Assembly (NCBI RefSeq): GCF_002803155.1
Contig: NZ_NNBP01000007.1
Coordinates: forward strand, 211,535-275,534
Reading direction: 5' to 3'
From: Streptomyces sp. CB02959
GTDB taxonomy: Bacteria > Actinomycetota > Actinomycetes > Streptomycetales > Streptomycetaceae
Length of the DNA: 64,000 bases
Every line of letters begins with the position of its first letter. The stretch's first letter is position 1. The translations under genes and the position numbers were made by a program. Below are positions 18,110-28,206 of the stretch, piece after piece. The notes beneath the pieces are model-generated. The model worked only from the letters and a program-made list of their open reading frames with translations. It searched no databases and was not told where the DNA came from.

Positions 18110-20014
18110 TCAGAGCTTGCGGCACAGCAGGGCGTCCGGCATCCCGCCCTTGGCCCACGCGTTGGTGAAGGCGATTCCGGCCGCGAACTCGTCGGTTCGG
18201 CACTGGCCCTTGTAATTGCCCTGCGCGAACTCTCCGCCCGGGTCCCCGGCCGGGCGATCGTCGCCGCGGTCGAACCACACCGTACGGCCGTCCGTGCCGA
18301 GTGCGCTGCTCGCCTTGGCGCACAGCACGCCCGAGACCGCCTGGCCGCGCACGCTGTAGCCGATCATGAACTGGCCGAGCCCGCACTGGTACTTGGTGTA
18401 GCCACCCGCCCAGTCGCCCTGCTGGACATTGTGTTCGTCGTGCACGACGCTCAGCGCCGGGTCGGTCCCGGCGAGCCCGGCGGCTCCGGCGTCGGTGCAC
18501 AGGCCGCGCCCGTCGCGATGTGCCAGGCCGATGAGGCGCTGCCCGTCGGGGCAGACCCCCTTGCGCGCTCCCGGGTCCCAGTCACCTTGCGTCCGTACCC
18601 GCGCCGACTGGACCGCGTCGGCGTGGTCGAGGTTCAGCATGTCCCAGGTGTCGGAGACGGCGATCCGGCCCGTCTTCTGCGGCGCGGTCACCAGACGCCG
18701 CCAGTCGGCCGCGCGCCAGTCACCGCCGTCCAGGATGCCGGAACGCCGTCCGGCGGTGTCGAAGTCGATCAACGACCAGGTTCCGTGGCCGGCCCATCCG
18801 ACCAGGGGCCAGAAGGCGAAGTCGGTGTCCTGGTCGATCAGGTAGTCCACGAAATTGCCGAACCAGGCTCGCGCCTGCGGGTTCGTCTCGTCACTGCCGA
18901 CGCCGAACTCGCTGATCCACAGAGGCGCGGTGTAGTGGCGTCCGGCTTCGGTGACGTAGAACGCCTGTCGTTGCAGGGTCGCGAACAGATCCTCGCGGGA
19001 GAGTTCCTGGTAGCGCGGGTCATGGGTCTCGCCCATTCCCGTCGCGCCGGTGTGGTTCGGTCCGGTGTAGCCGTAGAAATGCGCCGAGTACACCAGCTTG
19101 TTCGAGGCGACGAGGGTGTGCGACAGGGTGCGCACCGGTTCGAGCGTCGGCCGCCAGTGGAACAGCCCGTCGGCCGGGATCCCCTGCCAGTTGATGCCCT
19201 CGACGACCACCAGCAGATCGGGGTTGGCCTCCGTGAGCAGACGGTCGCCTAGGTGCTGGGAGGCGGCCCACCAGTCGTGGCTGTCGCCCCAGTTCCAGTT
19301 GGCGTCGTCGGTGACGGTCCGGCGGACCTCATTGTAGAGGTCGGCTCCGACGACGCGTTTGTTGTCCTTGTAGCGGCGGGCGAGCGAGAGCCAGTCGTCC
19401 TCCCACTGAGCGGTGGACTGACTGGTGTTCCAGCGTTCGTTGCCGTCCAGGCCGCAGCAGAAACGCGACGTGTTGGTGTGGTTGTTGAGCACCACCGCGA
19501 AGCCTTCCGCGGTGGTGGCGGCGATCACCGCGTCGAAGACCTGGAGCGGGGTCTTGCCGCGCAGTTGCGGGTTGGCGGCGACTGACGAGTCCGGGACGGG
19601 GCGCTTGTCGTGCAGCATCTCGTTCGAGAACGGCAGCCGGATGCTGTTGATGCCGAGTTCGTGAAATCCGGCGAGGATCTTCGGTATCGGCGCGCGGTCC
19701 AGGCCGAGCGGCATCTGGTCGGACTTCTCGCCGTCGTGGTGGTTCGCCGGGTCGGCGATGTCTCCGGATCCGTTCCAGGACCCTTGGGCACCATGCCAGT
19801 TGGCCGATTTGAGCTTGAAGCGATTGCCGTCGGCGTCGACGATGTAGCGGCCCCGGGTGCTGAGCGGCGGACGCCACGAATCGATGAGGGCTTTCGGCTC
19901 GCCGACCGCCGGGGGAGCGGGGTGCGGGGCCGTCGAAGCGGCTGCCCCGGGCGCGCCGAGCGCTCCGAGCAACAGCGCCCCGACGAACATCGCCGACAGC
20001 AGGGGTCTTCTCAC
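18110..20014 (-). CDS. secreted GH5-type glycoside hydrolase
   Basis: 634 residues. GTG at 20014-20012 is preceded by GGAGGG. A Sec signal (PLLSAMFVGALLLGALG) leads to a GH5 barrel at about residues 45-430. Landmarks are LGINSIRLPFSNEM, VVLNNHTN, VVGADLYNEVRRTV with the acid/base Glu after Asn, VYSAHFYGYTGP, and PLWISEFGVGSD with the nucleophile Glu. A C-terminal region of about 150 residues with repeated Cys (KGVCPDGQRLIGLAHRDGRG, GLCTDAG, KYQCGLGQFMIGY) looks like a disulfide-stabilised accessory domain. The substrate is unknown; GH5 includes cellulases and mannanases. It lies next to the alpha-galactosidase, so galactomannan is conceivable (inference). Confidence 0.82.
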   Translation of the reverse strand: MRRPLLSAMFVGALLLGALGAPGAAASTAPHPAPPAVGEPKALIDSWRPPLSTRGRYIVDADGNRFKLKSANWHGAQGSWNGSGDIADPANHHDGEKSDQMPLGLDRAPIPKILAGFHELGINSIRLPFSNEMLHDKRPVPDSSVAANPQLRGKTPLQVFDAVIAATTAEGFAVVLNNHTNTSRFCCGLDGNERWNTSQSTAQWEDDWLSLARRYKDNKRVVGADLYNEVRRTVTDDANWNWGDSHDWWAASQHLGDRLLTEANPDLLVVVEGINWQGIPADGLFHWRPTLEPVRTLSHTLVASNKLVYSAHFYGYTGPNHTGATGMGETHDPRYQELSREDLFATLQRQAFYVTEAGRHYTAPLWISEFGVGSDETNPQARAWFGNFVDYLIDQDTDFAFWPLVGWAGHGTWSLIDFDTAGRRSGILDGGDWRAADWRRLVTAPQKTGRIAVSDTWDMLNLDHADAVQSARVRTQGDWDPGARKGVCPDGQRLIGLAHRDGRGLCTDAGAAGLAGTDPALSVVHDEHNVQQGDWAGGYTKYQCGLGQFMIGYSVRGQAVSGVLCAKASSALGTDGRTVWFDRGDDRPAGDPGGEFAQGNYKGQCRTDEFAAGIAFTNAWAKGGMPDALLCRKL

Positions 20015-20551
20015 AGGGGTCCCTCCGAGGTTCGTGGTCCGGAGCGCGGGCACGGACTCGTCGAACGCCGCGGACCGATGGGCAGTACGTGAACGGGTGG
20101 CGCGTGGTGGAGCGTTGGTGCCGCCCCGGCTCGGGAAAGCGCCGGGGTGGTGCGGCCCCGGGACTGAATAGCACGGATCAGCTCTGGACGTGAGATATCC
20201 GCCAACGATTTCCGCACCACCCCGCGTGAAGTCCGCCGGCCGTTGAGGGGCGCAGATCAGCCGCCGCACAGAGTGATTCAGCGGGGTGAATGTCGTCGTG
20301 GATGCCACCGCCCCCGAAGAAGTGCGTCACCCGCTCGCCCTCGATGAGCGCGAGGGCCCCGGGAATGTCCACGTGGTCCCGCAGGATGGTTCGCCCGCCC
20401 CGGGCGAGGCGCACGAACGTGATCGCATTCACCCCTGGCGCACTTCCGATGGAGGGGGGAACGGCCCGATGCTGATCTGGGTTAAAACTCGATTCCATGT
20501 CGAGGCAGTTAGTAGTCCGTTGACCGCAACAGCAGCGAACGGAGAACACTC
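20015..20551. other. divergent region between the GH5 and pntA genes, with an unassigned minus frame
   Basis: A minus frame spanning about 20178-20549 contains VRLARGGRTILRDHVDIPGAL and THFFGGGGIHDDIHP. It is protein-like but lacks a family match or good start, and may be a gene remnant. The pntA RBS (GGAG, 20541-20544) is at the right edge. No promoter is assigned. Confidence 0.3.
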
Positions 20552-22087
20552 GTGACTGTCGGAGTCCTCAAGGAAGCGCGGGCGGGTGAGAATCGAGTCT
20601 CGGCCACGCCGGCCACGATCGAGTCGATCCGCAAGCTCGGGTACGACGTGATCGTCGACTCCGGCGCGGGCGTCGCAGCCGGCTTCACCGACAGCGCCTA
20701 CCAGGCCGCCGGCGCGCGCATCGGCGACGCGACGGCCGCGGACGTGGTGCTGGGGGTCAACGCCCCGAGTCCGCAGCAACTGGACCGGGTACGGCCGGAG
20801 GCGACGGTGATCGCCCTGTTCGCGCCGGCGTTCGACCCCGCGATGGTCGAGGATCTGGGCCGCCGGCCGTTCACGGTGCTGTCGATGGACGCCGTGCCGC
20901 GCATCAGCCGGGCGCAGTCGATGGACGTGCTGTCGTCGATGGCGAACATCGCCGGCTACCGGGCCGTGGTCGAGGCGGCGCACGAGTTCGGGCGGTTCTT
21001 CACCGGCCAGGTGACGGCGGCCGGCAAGGTGCCGCCGGCGAAGGTGCTCGTCGCGGGCGCCGGCGTCGCGGGTCTGGCGGCGATCGGTGCGTCGGGGGCG
21101 CTCGGTGCGATCGTGCGGGCGACCGACCCGCGGCCCGAGGTGGCCGACCAAGTCCGGTCGCTGGGCGGGGAGTACCTCTCGATCGAGTCCCCGGAGGCCG
21201 AGGTCTCGAAGACGGGCTACGCCAAGGAGATGGGCGACGACTACAAGGCGCGCGAGGCCGAGCTCTACAGCGCGCAGTGCGGTGAGGCCGACATCGTCAT
21301 CACCACCGCGCTGATCCCCGGGCGCCCCGCTCCGACGCTGATCACCGCGGAGACGGTGGCCGGTATGAAGCCGGGATCGGTGATCGTGGACATGGCGGCC
21401 GCCAACGGTGGCAACGTGGTGGGCACGGTGGCGGGGGAGAAGGTCGTCACGGAGAACGGCGTGACGATCATCGGCTACACCGATCTGGCAGGCCGGCTGC
21501 CGGCACAGGCCTCGCAGTTGTACGGCACGAACCTGGTGAACCTGCTGAAGCTGATGACGCCGGGCAAGGACGCGTCGCTGGTGCTGGACTGGGACGATCC
21601 GGTGCAGCGCTCGATCACCGTCGTCCGCGAGGGCGAGTTGGCGTGGCCGCCCCCGCCGGTCCAGGTCTCGGCGGTCCCCTCCCCTGCGGCTGCGGCTGCG
21701 GCGGCGGCGACGGAGTCGGCGAAGCCGAAGAAGGCACCGATGACGGCGGCGCGGCGGTTCGGTGCCGTGGCGCTGAGCGCGCTGGCGCTGTTCCTCATCG
21801 CGGGGTTCGCGCCGGCGGCTCTGCTGCCCCATGTGACGGTCTTCGTGCTGGCGATCGTGATCGGTTACTACGTGATCGGTCACGTGCACCACGCCCTGCA
21901 CACGCCGCTGATGTCGGTGACGAACGCGATCTCGGGGATCGTCGTCGTCGGCGCGCTGCTGCAGATCGGGAATTCGAGCACGGCGGTCACGGCGCTGTCG
22001 TTCGTGGCGATCCTGCTGGCCAGTATCAACGTCTTCGGCGGCTTCGCGGTGACGCGTCGCATGCTTGCCATGTTCAACAGGAGCTGA
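20552..22087 (+). CDS. pntA: NAD(P) transhydrogenase subunit alpha
   Basis: 511 residues, the fused PntA form. GTG start with GGAG 7 bp upstream. The N-terminal alanine dehydrogenase-like NAD-binding part shows [34 protein letters not shown] and [21 protein letters not shown] linker rich in Ala/Pro leads at about residue 405 to four membrane helices, ending [22 protein letters not shown]. With PntB it uses the proton gradient to drive hydride transfer from NADH to NADP+. The pntB ATG follows after one base. Confidence 0.95.
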   Translation: MTVGVLKEARAGENRVSATPATIESIRKLGYDVIVDSGAGVAAGFTDSAYQAAGARIGDATAADVVLGVNAPSPQQLDRVRPEATVIALFAPAFDPAMVEDLGRRPFTVLSMDAVPRISRAQSMDVLSSMANIAGYRAVVEAAHEFGRFFTGQVTAAGKVPPAKVLVAGAGVAGLAAIGASGALGAIVRATDPRPEVADQVRSLGGEYLSIESPEAEVSKTGYAKEMGDDYKAREAELYSAQCGEADIVITTALIPGRPAPTLITAETVAGMKPGSVIVDMAAANGGNVVGTVAGEKVVTENGVTIIGYTDLAGRLPAQASQLYGTNLVNLLKLMTPGKDASLVLDWDDPVQRSITVVREGELAWPPPPVQVSAVPSPAAAAAAAATESAKPKKAPMTAARRFGAVALSALALFLIAGFAPAALLPHVTVFVLAIVIGYYVIGHVHHALHTPLMSVTNAISGIVVVGALLQIGNSSTAVTALSFVAILLASINVFGGFAVTRRMLAMFNRS

Positions 22088-22088
22088 C

Positions 22089-23507
22089 ATGTCTGCGACC
22101 CTCGCCGCGCAAGCGGCCTACCTTGTTGCCGCGTTGCTGTTCATTCTGGCGCTGGCAGGACTCTCCAAGCACGAGTCGGCGCGGCTCGGCAACGCGTTCG
22201 GCATGCTCGGCATGGGCGTCGCGCTCGTCGCGACGATCGTGCTCGCGGCCGCCGACGACATCGGCGCCGCCGCCCTCGGTCTGATGGTCCTGGCGATGTC
22301 GATCGGCGCGCTGATCGGCCTGCAGCGTGCCCGTGGCGTCGAGATGACCGGCATGCCCGAGCTGATCGCGCTGCTGCACTCCTTCGTCGGTCTGGCGGCC
22401 GTGCTGGTCAGCTGGAACGGCTTCCTGGACGTCGAGAACCACCCGCGGGGACACGAGACCGCCGCTCTGGAGGCGCTCGGCACGCTGGGCATCCACCATG
22501 CCGAGGTGTTCATCGGCGTGTTCATCGGCGCGGTGACGTTCACCGGCTCGATCGTGGCGAACCTGAAGCTCGCGGCGAAGATCAACTCCAAGCCGCTGGT
22601 GCTGCCGGGCAAGAACGCCCTGAACCTCGGCGCGCTGGGCCTCTTCGCCGCCCTGACCGTGTGGTTCGTGATCTCGCCGGAACTGTGGCTGCTGATCACG
22701 GTGACGGCTCTGGCACTGGCGCTGGGCTGGCACCTGGTGGCCTCGATCGGCGGCGGTGACATGCCGGTCGTGGTCTCGATGCTCAACAGCTACTCCGGCT
22801 GGGCCGCCGCGGCATCGGGCTTCCTGCTCGGCAACGACCTGCTGATCGTGACCGGTGCGCTGGTCGGCTCGTCCGGTGCCTACCTGAGCTACATCATGTG
22901 CAAGGCCATGAATCGCTCCTTCTTCTCGGTCATCGCCGGCGGCTTCGGCATCGAGTCGGCGTCGGGCTCGGACGTCGACTACGGCGAGCACACGGAGATC
23001 ACCGCCGAGGGCGCCGCCGAACTCCTCGCGTCGGCCCGGTCCGTGGTGATCACGCCCGGGTACGGCATGGCCGTGGCGCAGGCGCAGTACCCGGTCGCGG
23101 AGCTCACCTCGAAGTTGCGCGCGAAGGGCGTCGACGTCCGGTTCGGCATCCACCCGGTCGCCGGCCGGCTGCCCGGCCACATGAACGTGCTGCTGGCCGA
23201 GGCCAAGGTGCCGTACGACATAGTGCTTGAGATGGACGAGATCAACGACGACTTCGCCGAGACCGACGTCGTCCTCGTGATCGGCGCCAACGACACGGTC
23301 AACCCGGCCGGGGCCGAGGACCCCAGCAGCCCGATCGCCGGCATGCCGGTGCTCACCGTCTGGGAAGCCGGCAAGGTCATCGTGTTCAAGCGCTCGATGG
23401 CCTCCGGGTACGCGGGCGTACAGAACCCGCTCTTCTTCCGCGAGAACACCTCCATGCTCTTCGGCGACGCGAAGGACCGGATCGAGGACATCGTCGGCGC
23501 GCTCTGA
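22089..23507 (+). CDS. pntB: NAD(P) transhydrogenase subunit beta
   Basis: 472 residues. The N-terminal half holds about 8-9 membrane helices with the [27 protein letters not shown] region and [21 protein letters not shown]. The C-terminal NADP-binding domain shows [54 protein letters not shown] and [23 protein letters not shown] 22089 comes one base after the pntA stop. It forms the proton channel and NADP site of the complex. An NAD kinase gene 3.5 kb away is thematically related. Confidence 0.95.
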   Translation: MSATLAAQAAYLVAALLFILALAGLSKHESARLGNAFGMLGMGVALVATIVLAAADDIGAAALGLMVLAMSIGALIGLQRARGVEMTGMPELIALLHSFVGLAAVLVSWNGFLDVENHPRGHETAALEALGTLGIHHAEVFIGVFIGAVTFTGSIVANLKLAAKINSKPLVLPGKNALNLGALGLFAALTVWFVISPELWLLITVTALALALGWHLVASIGGGDMPVVVSMLNSYSGWAAAASGFLLGNDLLIVTGALVGSSGAYLSYIMCKAMNRSFFSVIAGGFGIESASGSDVDYGEHTEITAEGAAELLASARSVVITPGYGMAVAQAQYPVAELTSKLRAKGVDVRFGIHPVAGRLPGHMNVLLAEAKVPYDIVLEMDEINDDFAETDVVLVIGANDTVNPAGAEDPSSPIAGMPVLTVWEAGKVIVFKRSMASGYAGVQNPLFFRENTSMLFGDAKDRIEDIVGAL

Positions 23508-23616
23508 AGGGAAGCCGGTGGCGGAGCTCGGGCAGACGGGCGGGGGCCGGTCCGCCCGAGCACGCTCCCACCACGGTGTTGCCACGGCCGAGCGGTCGGT
23601 TCGACAATGTCGCTTC

Positions 23617-23799
23617 ATGGACAGGAATCGCGTGAGCGCGGCTGTGCAGGCCAAGTTGGGCCGGCGGAACGCGTTCCTCCAACCGGTCCAGGGATCCACG
23701 GCCGTGCTGATTCGCGTGACGGACGGCAGTGCCGACGGGTTCCTCATCGGGTGGGTGGAGCAGCACCGCGACCCCTACCGCAGGCGGTCCCACGTATGA
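23617..23799 (+). CDS. small hypothetical protein, coupled to the next gene
   Basis: 60 residues, basic and hydrophilic, with QGSTAVLIRVTDGSADGFLIGW in the middle and ending YRRRSHV. ATG 23617 has no strong RBS. Its TGA overlaps the ATG of the next gene (ATGA), and its codons keep the strong GC bias at third positions, which argue it is real. Function not recognised; it may be a partner of the protein at 23796. Confidence 0.55.
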   Translation: MDRNRVSAAVQAKLGRRNAFLQPVQGSTAVLIRVTDGSADGFLIGWVEQHRDPYRRRSHV

Positions 23800-24482
23800 C
23801 AGCGCACTGGAGACAGGCCGCTGACAAGCCCGGCTACTGGGACGGCCTCATCGATGCCCCGTACTCCGAAGGGACCGAGTGGGCAGGCGAGGAGTTGATC
23901 GACCGAGCACTGGAACTCGTGCTCTCCATGGCCGCGTTCGGGGACGTGCTGGCAACCCGCGAACGCGCAACCGGCAGATACGAAACCTACACGGCCACGA
24001 TCCACGAGGAACGAGCCCAATGGTTGGGCTTGCTCGACCTGCCGAAGGGCATCACGCGCGTCGGACGTGACAAGGTCCGCCTCACCAACATGGCCGTCGC
24101 CTACTTCCGCGGCGCACCGCAACGCAGCCCCTACGTCGACGCCAATAACATGTTCTACTTCGATCAGTGGGAGGATCCGTACCCGCTGACCCGCGAACCA
24201 AGGCCGCCTCGGGCCGCCGAGCCGGTCGCGGGCGGCGCGGCGCTGCCGATCCCCCCGTACGACAGCGACCTCGACCCCGGCATGCTGCCCCGGGACTACC
24301 AGCAGATCATGGAGACGGTCCGGCGCGTCCCCGGCGCGATCACGGCCGAGGAGGTCTGCGGGGAGCTGGGCCTCGACACCGCACCGGCCGCGGTGGAAGC
24401 GATGCTCTCGAAGTTGAACCTCCTCGCCGAGCGGGGCTGGCTGCGCAAGACGCCGACCGGGGATCTCTTCAGACCGTCGTGA
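23796..24482 (+). CDS. hypothetical protein with probable C-terminal winged helix
   Basis: 228 residues. The N-terminal 130 residues are an unrecognised mixed fold (ALELVLSMAAFGDVLATRERATGRYETYTATI, DKVRLTNMAVAYFRG). The last 65 (DYQQIMETVRRVPGAITAEEVCGEL through NLLAERGWLRKTPTGDLF) look like a winged helix. It starts within the stop of the 60-aa gene. It may be a DNA-associated regulator, but no function can be named. Confidence 0.68.
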   Translation: MTAHWRQAADKPGYWDGLIDAPYSEGTEWAGEELIDRALELVLSMAAFGDVLATRERATGRYETYTATIHEERAQWLGLLDLPKGITRVGRDKVRLTNMAVAYFRGAPQRSPYVDANNMFYFDQWEDPYPLTREPRPPRAAEPVAGGAALPIPPYDSDLDPGMLPRDYQQIMETVRRVPGAITAEEVCGELGLDTAPAAVEAMLSKLNLLAERGWLRKTPTGDLFRPS

Positions 24483-24639
24483 CGCTGCCGCGGCTCGGAC
24501 CTGCGCGGGTTGCTGACGGAATCACGACGCCCTCACGCACCGCACCTGACGCGTCGCCCTACGGAGCGGAACAACCGTCAAGGACAGGGTCGGCGGCATC
24601 CTGGGAGAAGAGAAGGGGGAATGCGGGAGAGGGGGCGTG

Positions 24640-25542
24640 ATGCGAACCAGCGACGAGATCTATCACCAGGTCCGCTGGGACCCGCGGCTCGACCCGGCCC
24701 GGTTCGTGCTGGGGATCAGCCAGCGCAGGGATGCCGTCAAACGCATCCCGCTGCCCTCCTTTGTTCCCGGGGGCGACATCCCGTGGCACAGGGTGATGTT
24801 CATCGAGGCGGACGGCGAGGTGGTCTGGGACCGGACCACAGGTGTGGACCGCATCGACGCGTCGGGGGCCGGCCGGGTGCGGGCCCCGCAAGCGCACCTG
24901 AGTTTCGTCAGGGTCGAGTCTGCCGGCGCACTCGATGTGTCCCCGACGGCCCGCACGGCGCTGGCCTGGATCCCGCCCGCGGAGCTGTGGCCGCCGATCC
25001 AGGACATCCGCTGGGATTACGATCCCCAGATCCACCGCTGGCCGCCGCATGTCAATGTGCTCTTCGGCTTCGTACCGGAGTCCGACTTCGAGCGGGCGGC
25101 CCCGTTGCTCGCCGCGGCGACGGCCGAGACGCCGGTCTTCACCGCCCGGCTGGACGGGGTGCGCACCTTCCAGCAGAGGGCGTACGTCACCGTGTGGCTC
25201 GACCCTGCGGCCACCGGCAAGGCACCGTGGGCAGATCTGCACCACGTACTGCAGCAGCGGTTCCCGCGCTGCCGTGCGCACGCCAAGGACTTCACCCCAC
25301 ATCTGTCCCTGGGGCAGACCCGGGATCCGCGGCGGGTCACCGCCGACTGCGCCACCCGGCTCGACGCCATGACGGCGACGGTCTGGGAACTCGTCGTGCT
25401 CTCACGCAGGGGCGACGGGCCGATGAGACCACGGGCCACGGTCGCCCTGCGCTCGGGCGACGTCCGCTGGCTGCCCGCGCTCGACCCCGAAGCGCCGGGC
25501 CCGGAGGACACCGCATGGCTCTCCGCGATCACCGACAGGTGA
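24640..25542 (+). CDS. DUF504 plus 2H phosphoesterase fusion, probable RNA-end processing protein
   Basis: 300 residues. Residues 1-75 resemble the MJ1316/DUF504 RNA cyclic-end recognition domain (RTSDEIYHQVRWDPRLDP, RIPLPSFVPGGDIPWHRVMF, GEVVWDR). Residues 130-300 form a 2H (2'-5' RNA ligase-like) phosphoesterase with its two His motifs, PPHVNVLFGF and FTPHLSLGQ. The same domain pair occurs in eukaryotic LENG9-like proteins. This suggests binding and opening of 2',3'-cyclic phosphate RNA ends, that is RNA repair (inference). The start is ATG 24640 or GTG 24637; GGAGAGGGGG lies before it. Confidence 0.75.
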   Translation: MRTSDEIYHQVRWDPRLDPARFVLGISQRRDAVKRIPLPSFVPGGDIPWHRVMFIEADGEVVWDRTTGVDRIDASGAGRVRAPQAHLSFVRVESAGALDVSPTARTALAWIPPAELWPPIQDIRWDYDPQIHRWPPHVNVLFGFVPESDFERAAPLLAAATAETPVFTARLDGVRTFQQRAYVTVWLDPAATGKAPWADLHHVLQQRFPRCRAHAKDFTPHLSLGQTRDPRRVTADCATRLDAMTATVWELVVLSRRGDGPMRPRATVALRSGDVRWLPALDPEAPGPEDTAWLSAITDR

Positions 25543-25927
25543 GGCGATAGCCAGTGCAGTTTCTGCGGGGGTGGTCGACGCCGCGTCCACCACGGCGTCC
25601 TGCACGGAGGCCACCTGGTCGCGAAGGGCGGTCACGCCCCACTGGGTGCCGATGAGGGTACGGGAGGGCCCTCGGTGGGAAGGATCCACCGAGCCGTATG
25701 CACGGCCCCGGCATCCAGCGCATCGGGCTCGTGCCGAGGCGCGGGACAGACAGGGCAGGCGGTAGGGACAAGGACGGAGCCGCATAGCGGTAGCGGCGCG
25801 CTCAGCATCGTCTTCGGGAATCGGGGGTGCCGCTCGTGGCGGGCGAGGACAGGGATTACGGTCGCCGCAGGATCGAGCGGGAGACGCCGGCAACGGGTTG
25901 CCCCGTGTCCCGTGCGGGTGACGGAAG
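25543..25927. other. intergenic region before the P450 remnant
   Basis: 385 bp. Short frames on both strands (for example minus TQWGVTALRDQVASVQDAV) look weakly protein-like, but none has start, RBS and length. An in-frame TGA at 25919-25921 closes off the P450 frame, and the missing P450 N-terminus was not found in the other frames. Confidence 0.35.
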
Positions 25928-26752
25928 TTGTCGATCGAAGTGGCCTGCGCGGTGATCGGCCTGACCGAGAGCCGGCCCGGCATCAAGCAGCGGCTGGAAC
26001 GCTTCTTCCCCGAGAAGTTCGGGGCGCCTGGGTTGAGGAGCCTGCACGGCATCTACTGGATGGTGCGGCAGATCACCAACTGGCTGCGCATCTACCTGGG
26101 CGACGTACGACCCGCCGTGCGAGCCCGCCGCCGCAGTCGCCGCGACGATCTCATCTCCCACCTGCTCGACGAGGGCTGCTCGACCAGCGAGATCCTCGGC
26201 GAATGCCTCACCTTCGCCGCGGCGGGCATGGTGACCACCCGTGAGTTCATCAGCGCGGCCGCCTGGCACCTGTTCTCCGATGCTGAGCTGTTGACGCACT
26301 ACCAGGCAGCGGACGAACCCGGAAGGAACGCGGTCCTCAACGAGATCCTCCGTCTCGACCCGGTGATCGGCCGCCTCAGCCGCCGCACCACCGGGCCTCT
26401 CGACTTGTCCGGCAACGGCGACCAGGCCCTGACGGTGCCGGCCGGAGAACGCGTCGACATCCTCCTCGACCACACCAACCTCGACGAACGGACCGTGGGA
26501 CCACGACCGCGACGCATCCGCCCCGGGCGCGCCATGGGCGAGGGCGCCGGTTCTCCCGGTCTGTCCTTCGGCGACGGCCCGCACAAGTGCCCCGGGACAC
26601 ACGTCGCGCTCCTGGAGACGGACATCTTCCTCAGCGGCCTGTTCGCCCTGCCGGGATTGCGGATGGCAACGCCACCCACCATCGGCTTCATCGACGGCAT
26701 CGGAAGCTACGAACTGCGCCACTGCATCGTGGAAGTCGACACCGCCCCTTGA
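25928..26752 (+). pseudogene. cytochrome P450, N-terminally truncated
   Basis: About 274 residues in frame, beginning with a TTG right after a stop. It has the C-terminal two-thirds of a P450: I-helix FAAAGMVTTRE, the ExxR motif EILR and the haem loop LSFGDGPHKCPGTHVALLE with the Cys ligand. The first 120 or so residues of a normal 400-residue P450, including helices A-E, are absent. It is probably inactive. It may be a remnant of a second oxidation gene related to the P450s at 29-34 kb. Confidence 0.72.
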
Positions 26753-27002
26753 CCCGGCCGACGAAGAAGCGGGACCGGGCTACGAACGGCTGGCACGGCA
26801 AGCTGGTACTCCAGCGAGAAATCGTTGCCTGAACTGGTCGATTTCATTGAAACGACCGACCGCCCACGGGCTCGGCCGGGGCGAGCGGCATGTCGGTGGG
26901 CCGATCGCACGCCGAGGCCCCAGGATTGACCAGGTGAGAACAGGCAGTCCCCACACCCCCGCGGGCAGAGCCGTGGAACGAGCACACCAGACGAGGTCCG
27001 CC

Positions 27003-28067
27003 ATGCCCGTACACCGCGTCGGACTGGTCGTCCACCAGGGCCGGGACGCCGCCCGGGATGCGGCGAACATCGTGCATGCCTGGTGCGAGGAGCACGAGGT
27101 CCCCTGCACCGAGATCGACGTCTGGTCGGCGGATCAACACCGCCGCTCCGCACGCGAGGAGGCCCGTGCGGCCGGCAACCCCGACCTGGTCGTCACCCTG
27201 GGCGGGGACGGGACTTTCCTGCGCGGCGCCCGGATCGCCGTGAAGACCGGTGCCACCGTGCTCGGCGTCGACCTGGGCAAGGTCGGCTTCCTCACCGAAG
27301 TGCCGTCCTGCGACATCACCACCGCCCTCGACGCCGTCCATGCCGGCCACGCCCCGGTCGAGGAGCGCATGACGCTGACCGTGCGCGCCTCCCGACTCCC
27401 GGAGGTGCCCGCCGAAATGGAGGCCTTCCTCTGCTACGGACGCGGCCCGGCCCTGCCGCCACCGCAGACGCGACCGGAGAGCACCGCGGGCGACGGCTGG
27501 GGTCTGCCGCTGGACGTCAACGCCCTGAACGACGTGGTGGTGGAGAAGCTCGCCCGGGACCACCAGGTCGGCGTCGGCGTCTACATCTCCGGCAGGCTGC
27601 TGGCCGCCTACTCCGCCGACGGCCTCGTGGTCGCCACGCCCACCGGCTCGACCGCCTACAGCTTCGCCGCCGGCGGCCCCGTGCTCTCCCCGCATATGGA
27701 CGCCGTCGTCTTCACCCCGATCGCCGCCCACATGACCTTCAACCGCACCGTCGTCGCAGCCCCCGACGAACCGATCGCGCTGCGCATCCTGCCGCACTCC
27801 GGCCGCGCCGCGGTCAGCATCGACGGCCAACTCCGGGGCGTCCTCGACCCGGGCGACTGGATCGGCGTCTACCGCGCCCCGCAACGCGTGCGGCTCGTCC
27901 GCCTCCAGCCCACCGACTTCTACGGACGGCTGCGGGACCGCTTCCGGCTCACCGACGCGCCCGCCACCGCGACCGACGGAGAGTCCGCCCCGTTCTTCCG
28001 CCCCGACTCCTGCGTCCCCCCGGACCTGGCGGGCCTGCGCCTGCCCCCTCCCACCGCAGCCCGCTGA
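27003..28067 (+). CDS. NAD(+) kinase family protein
   Basis: 354 residues. Motifs of ATP-NAD kinases are VVTLGGDGTFLRGAR, GVDLGKVGFLTE, ALNDVVVEK and ATPTGSTAYSFAAGGP. ATG 27003 has GAGG about 7 bp before it. Compared with usual NadK (about 300 aa) there is an insertion with CYGRGPALPPPQTRPE before the ND motif and a C-terminal extension of about 45 residues. It makes NADP from NAD. The extra segments suggest a second, specialised copy rather than the core NadK (inference). Confidence 0.85.
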   Translation: MPVHRVGLVVHQGRDAARDAANIVHAWCEEHEVPCTEIDVWSADQHRRSAREEARAAGNPDLVVTLGGDGTFLRGARIAVKTGATVLGVDLGKVGFLTEVPSCDITTALDAVHAGHAPVEERMTLTVRASRLPEVPAEMEAFLCYGRGPALPPPQTRPESTAGDGWGLPLDVNALNDVVVEKLARDHQVGVGVYISGRLLAAYSADGLVVATPTGSTAYSFAAGGPVLSPHMDAVVFTPIAAHMTFNRTVVAAPDEPIALRILPHSGRAAVSIDGQLRGVLDPGDWIGVYRAPQRVRLVRLQPTDFYGRLRDRFRLTDAPATATDGESAPFFRPDSCVPPDLAGLRLPPPTAAR

Positions 28068-28206
28068 CCCCTTCCTCGCCGGGCAAAGGTCGATTCACAA
28101 TCGTGCACTCGGGTAGGGGAACTCTCGGAATGCCTGCCTGGTCCCCTGTGCCATCGAAGGTTAAAGCGTTGCCGCTGAAGGCTGATGATCAGTAGGTTGC
28201 GCCATC

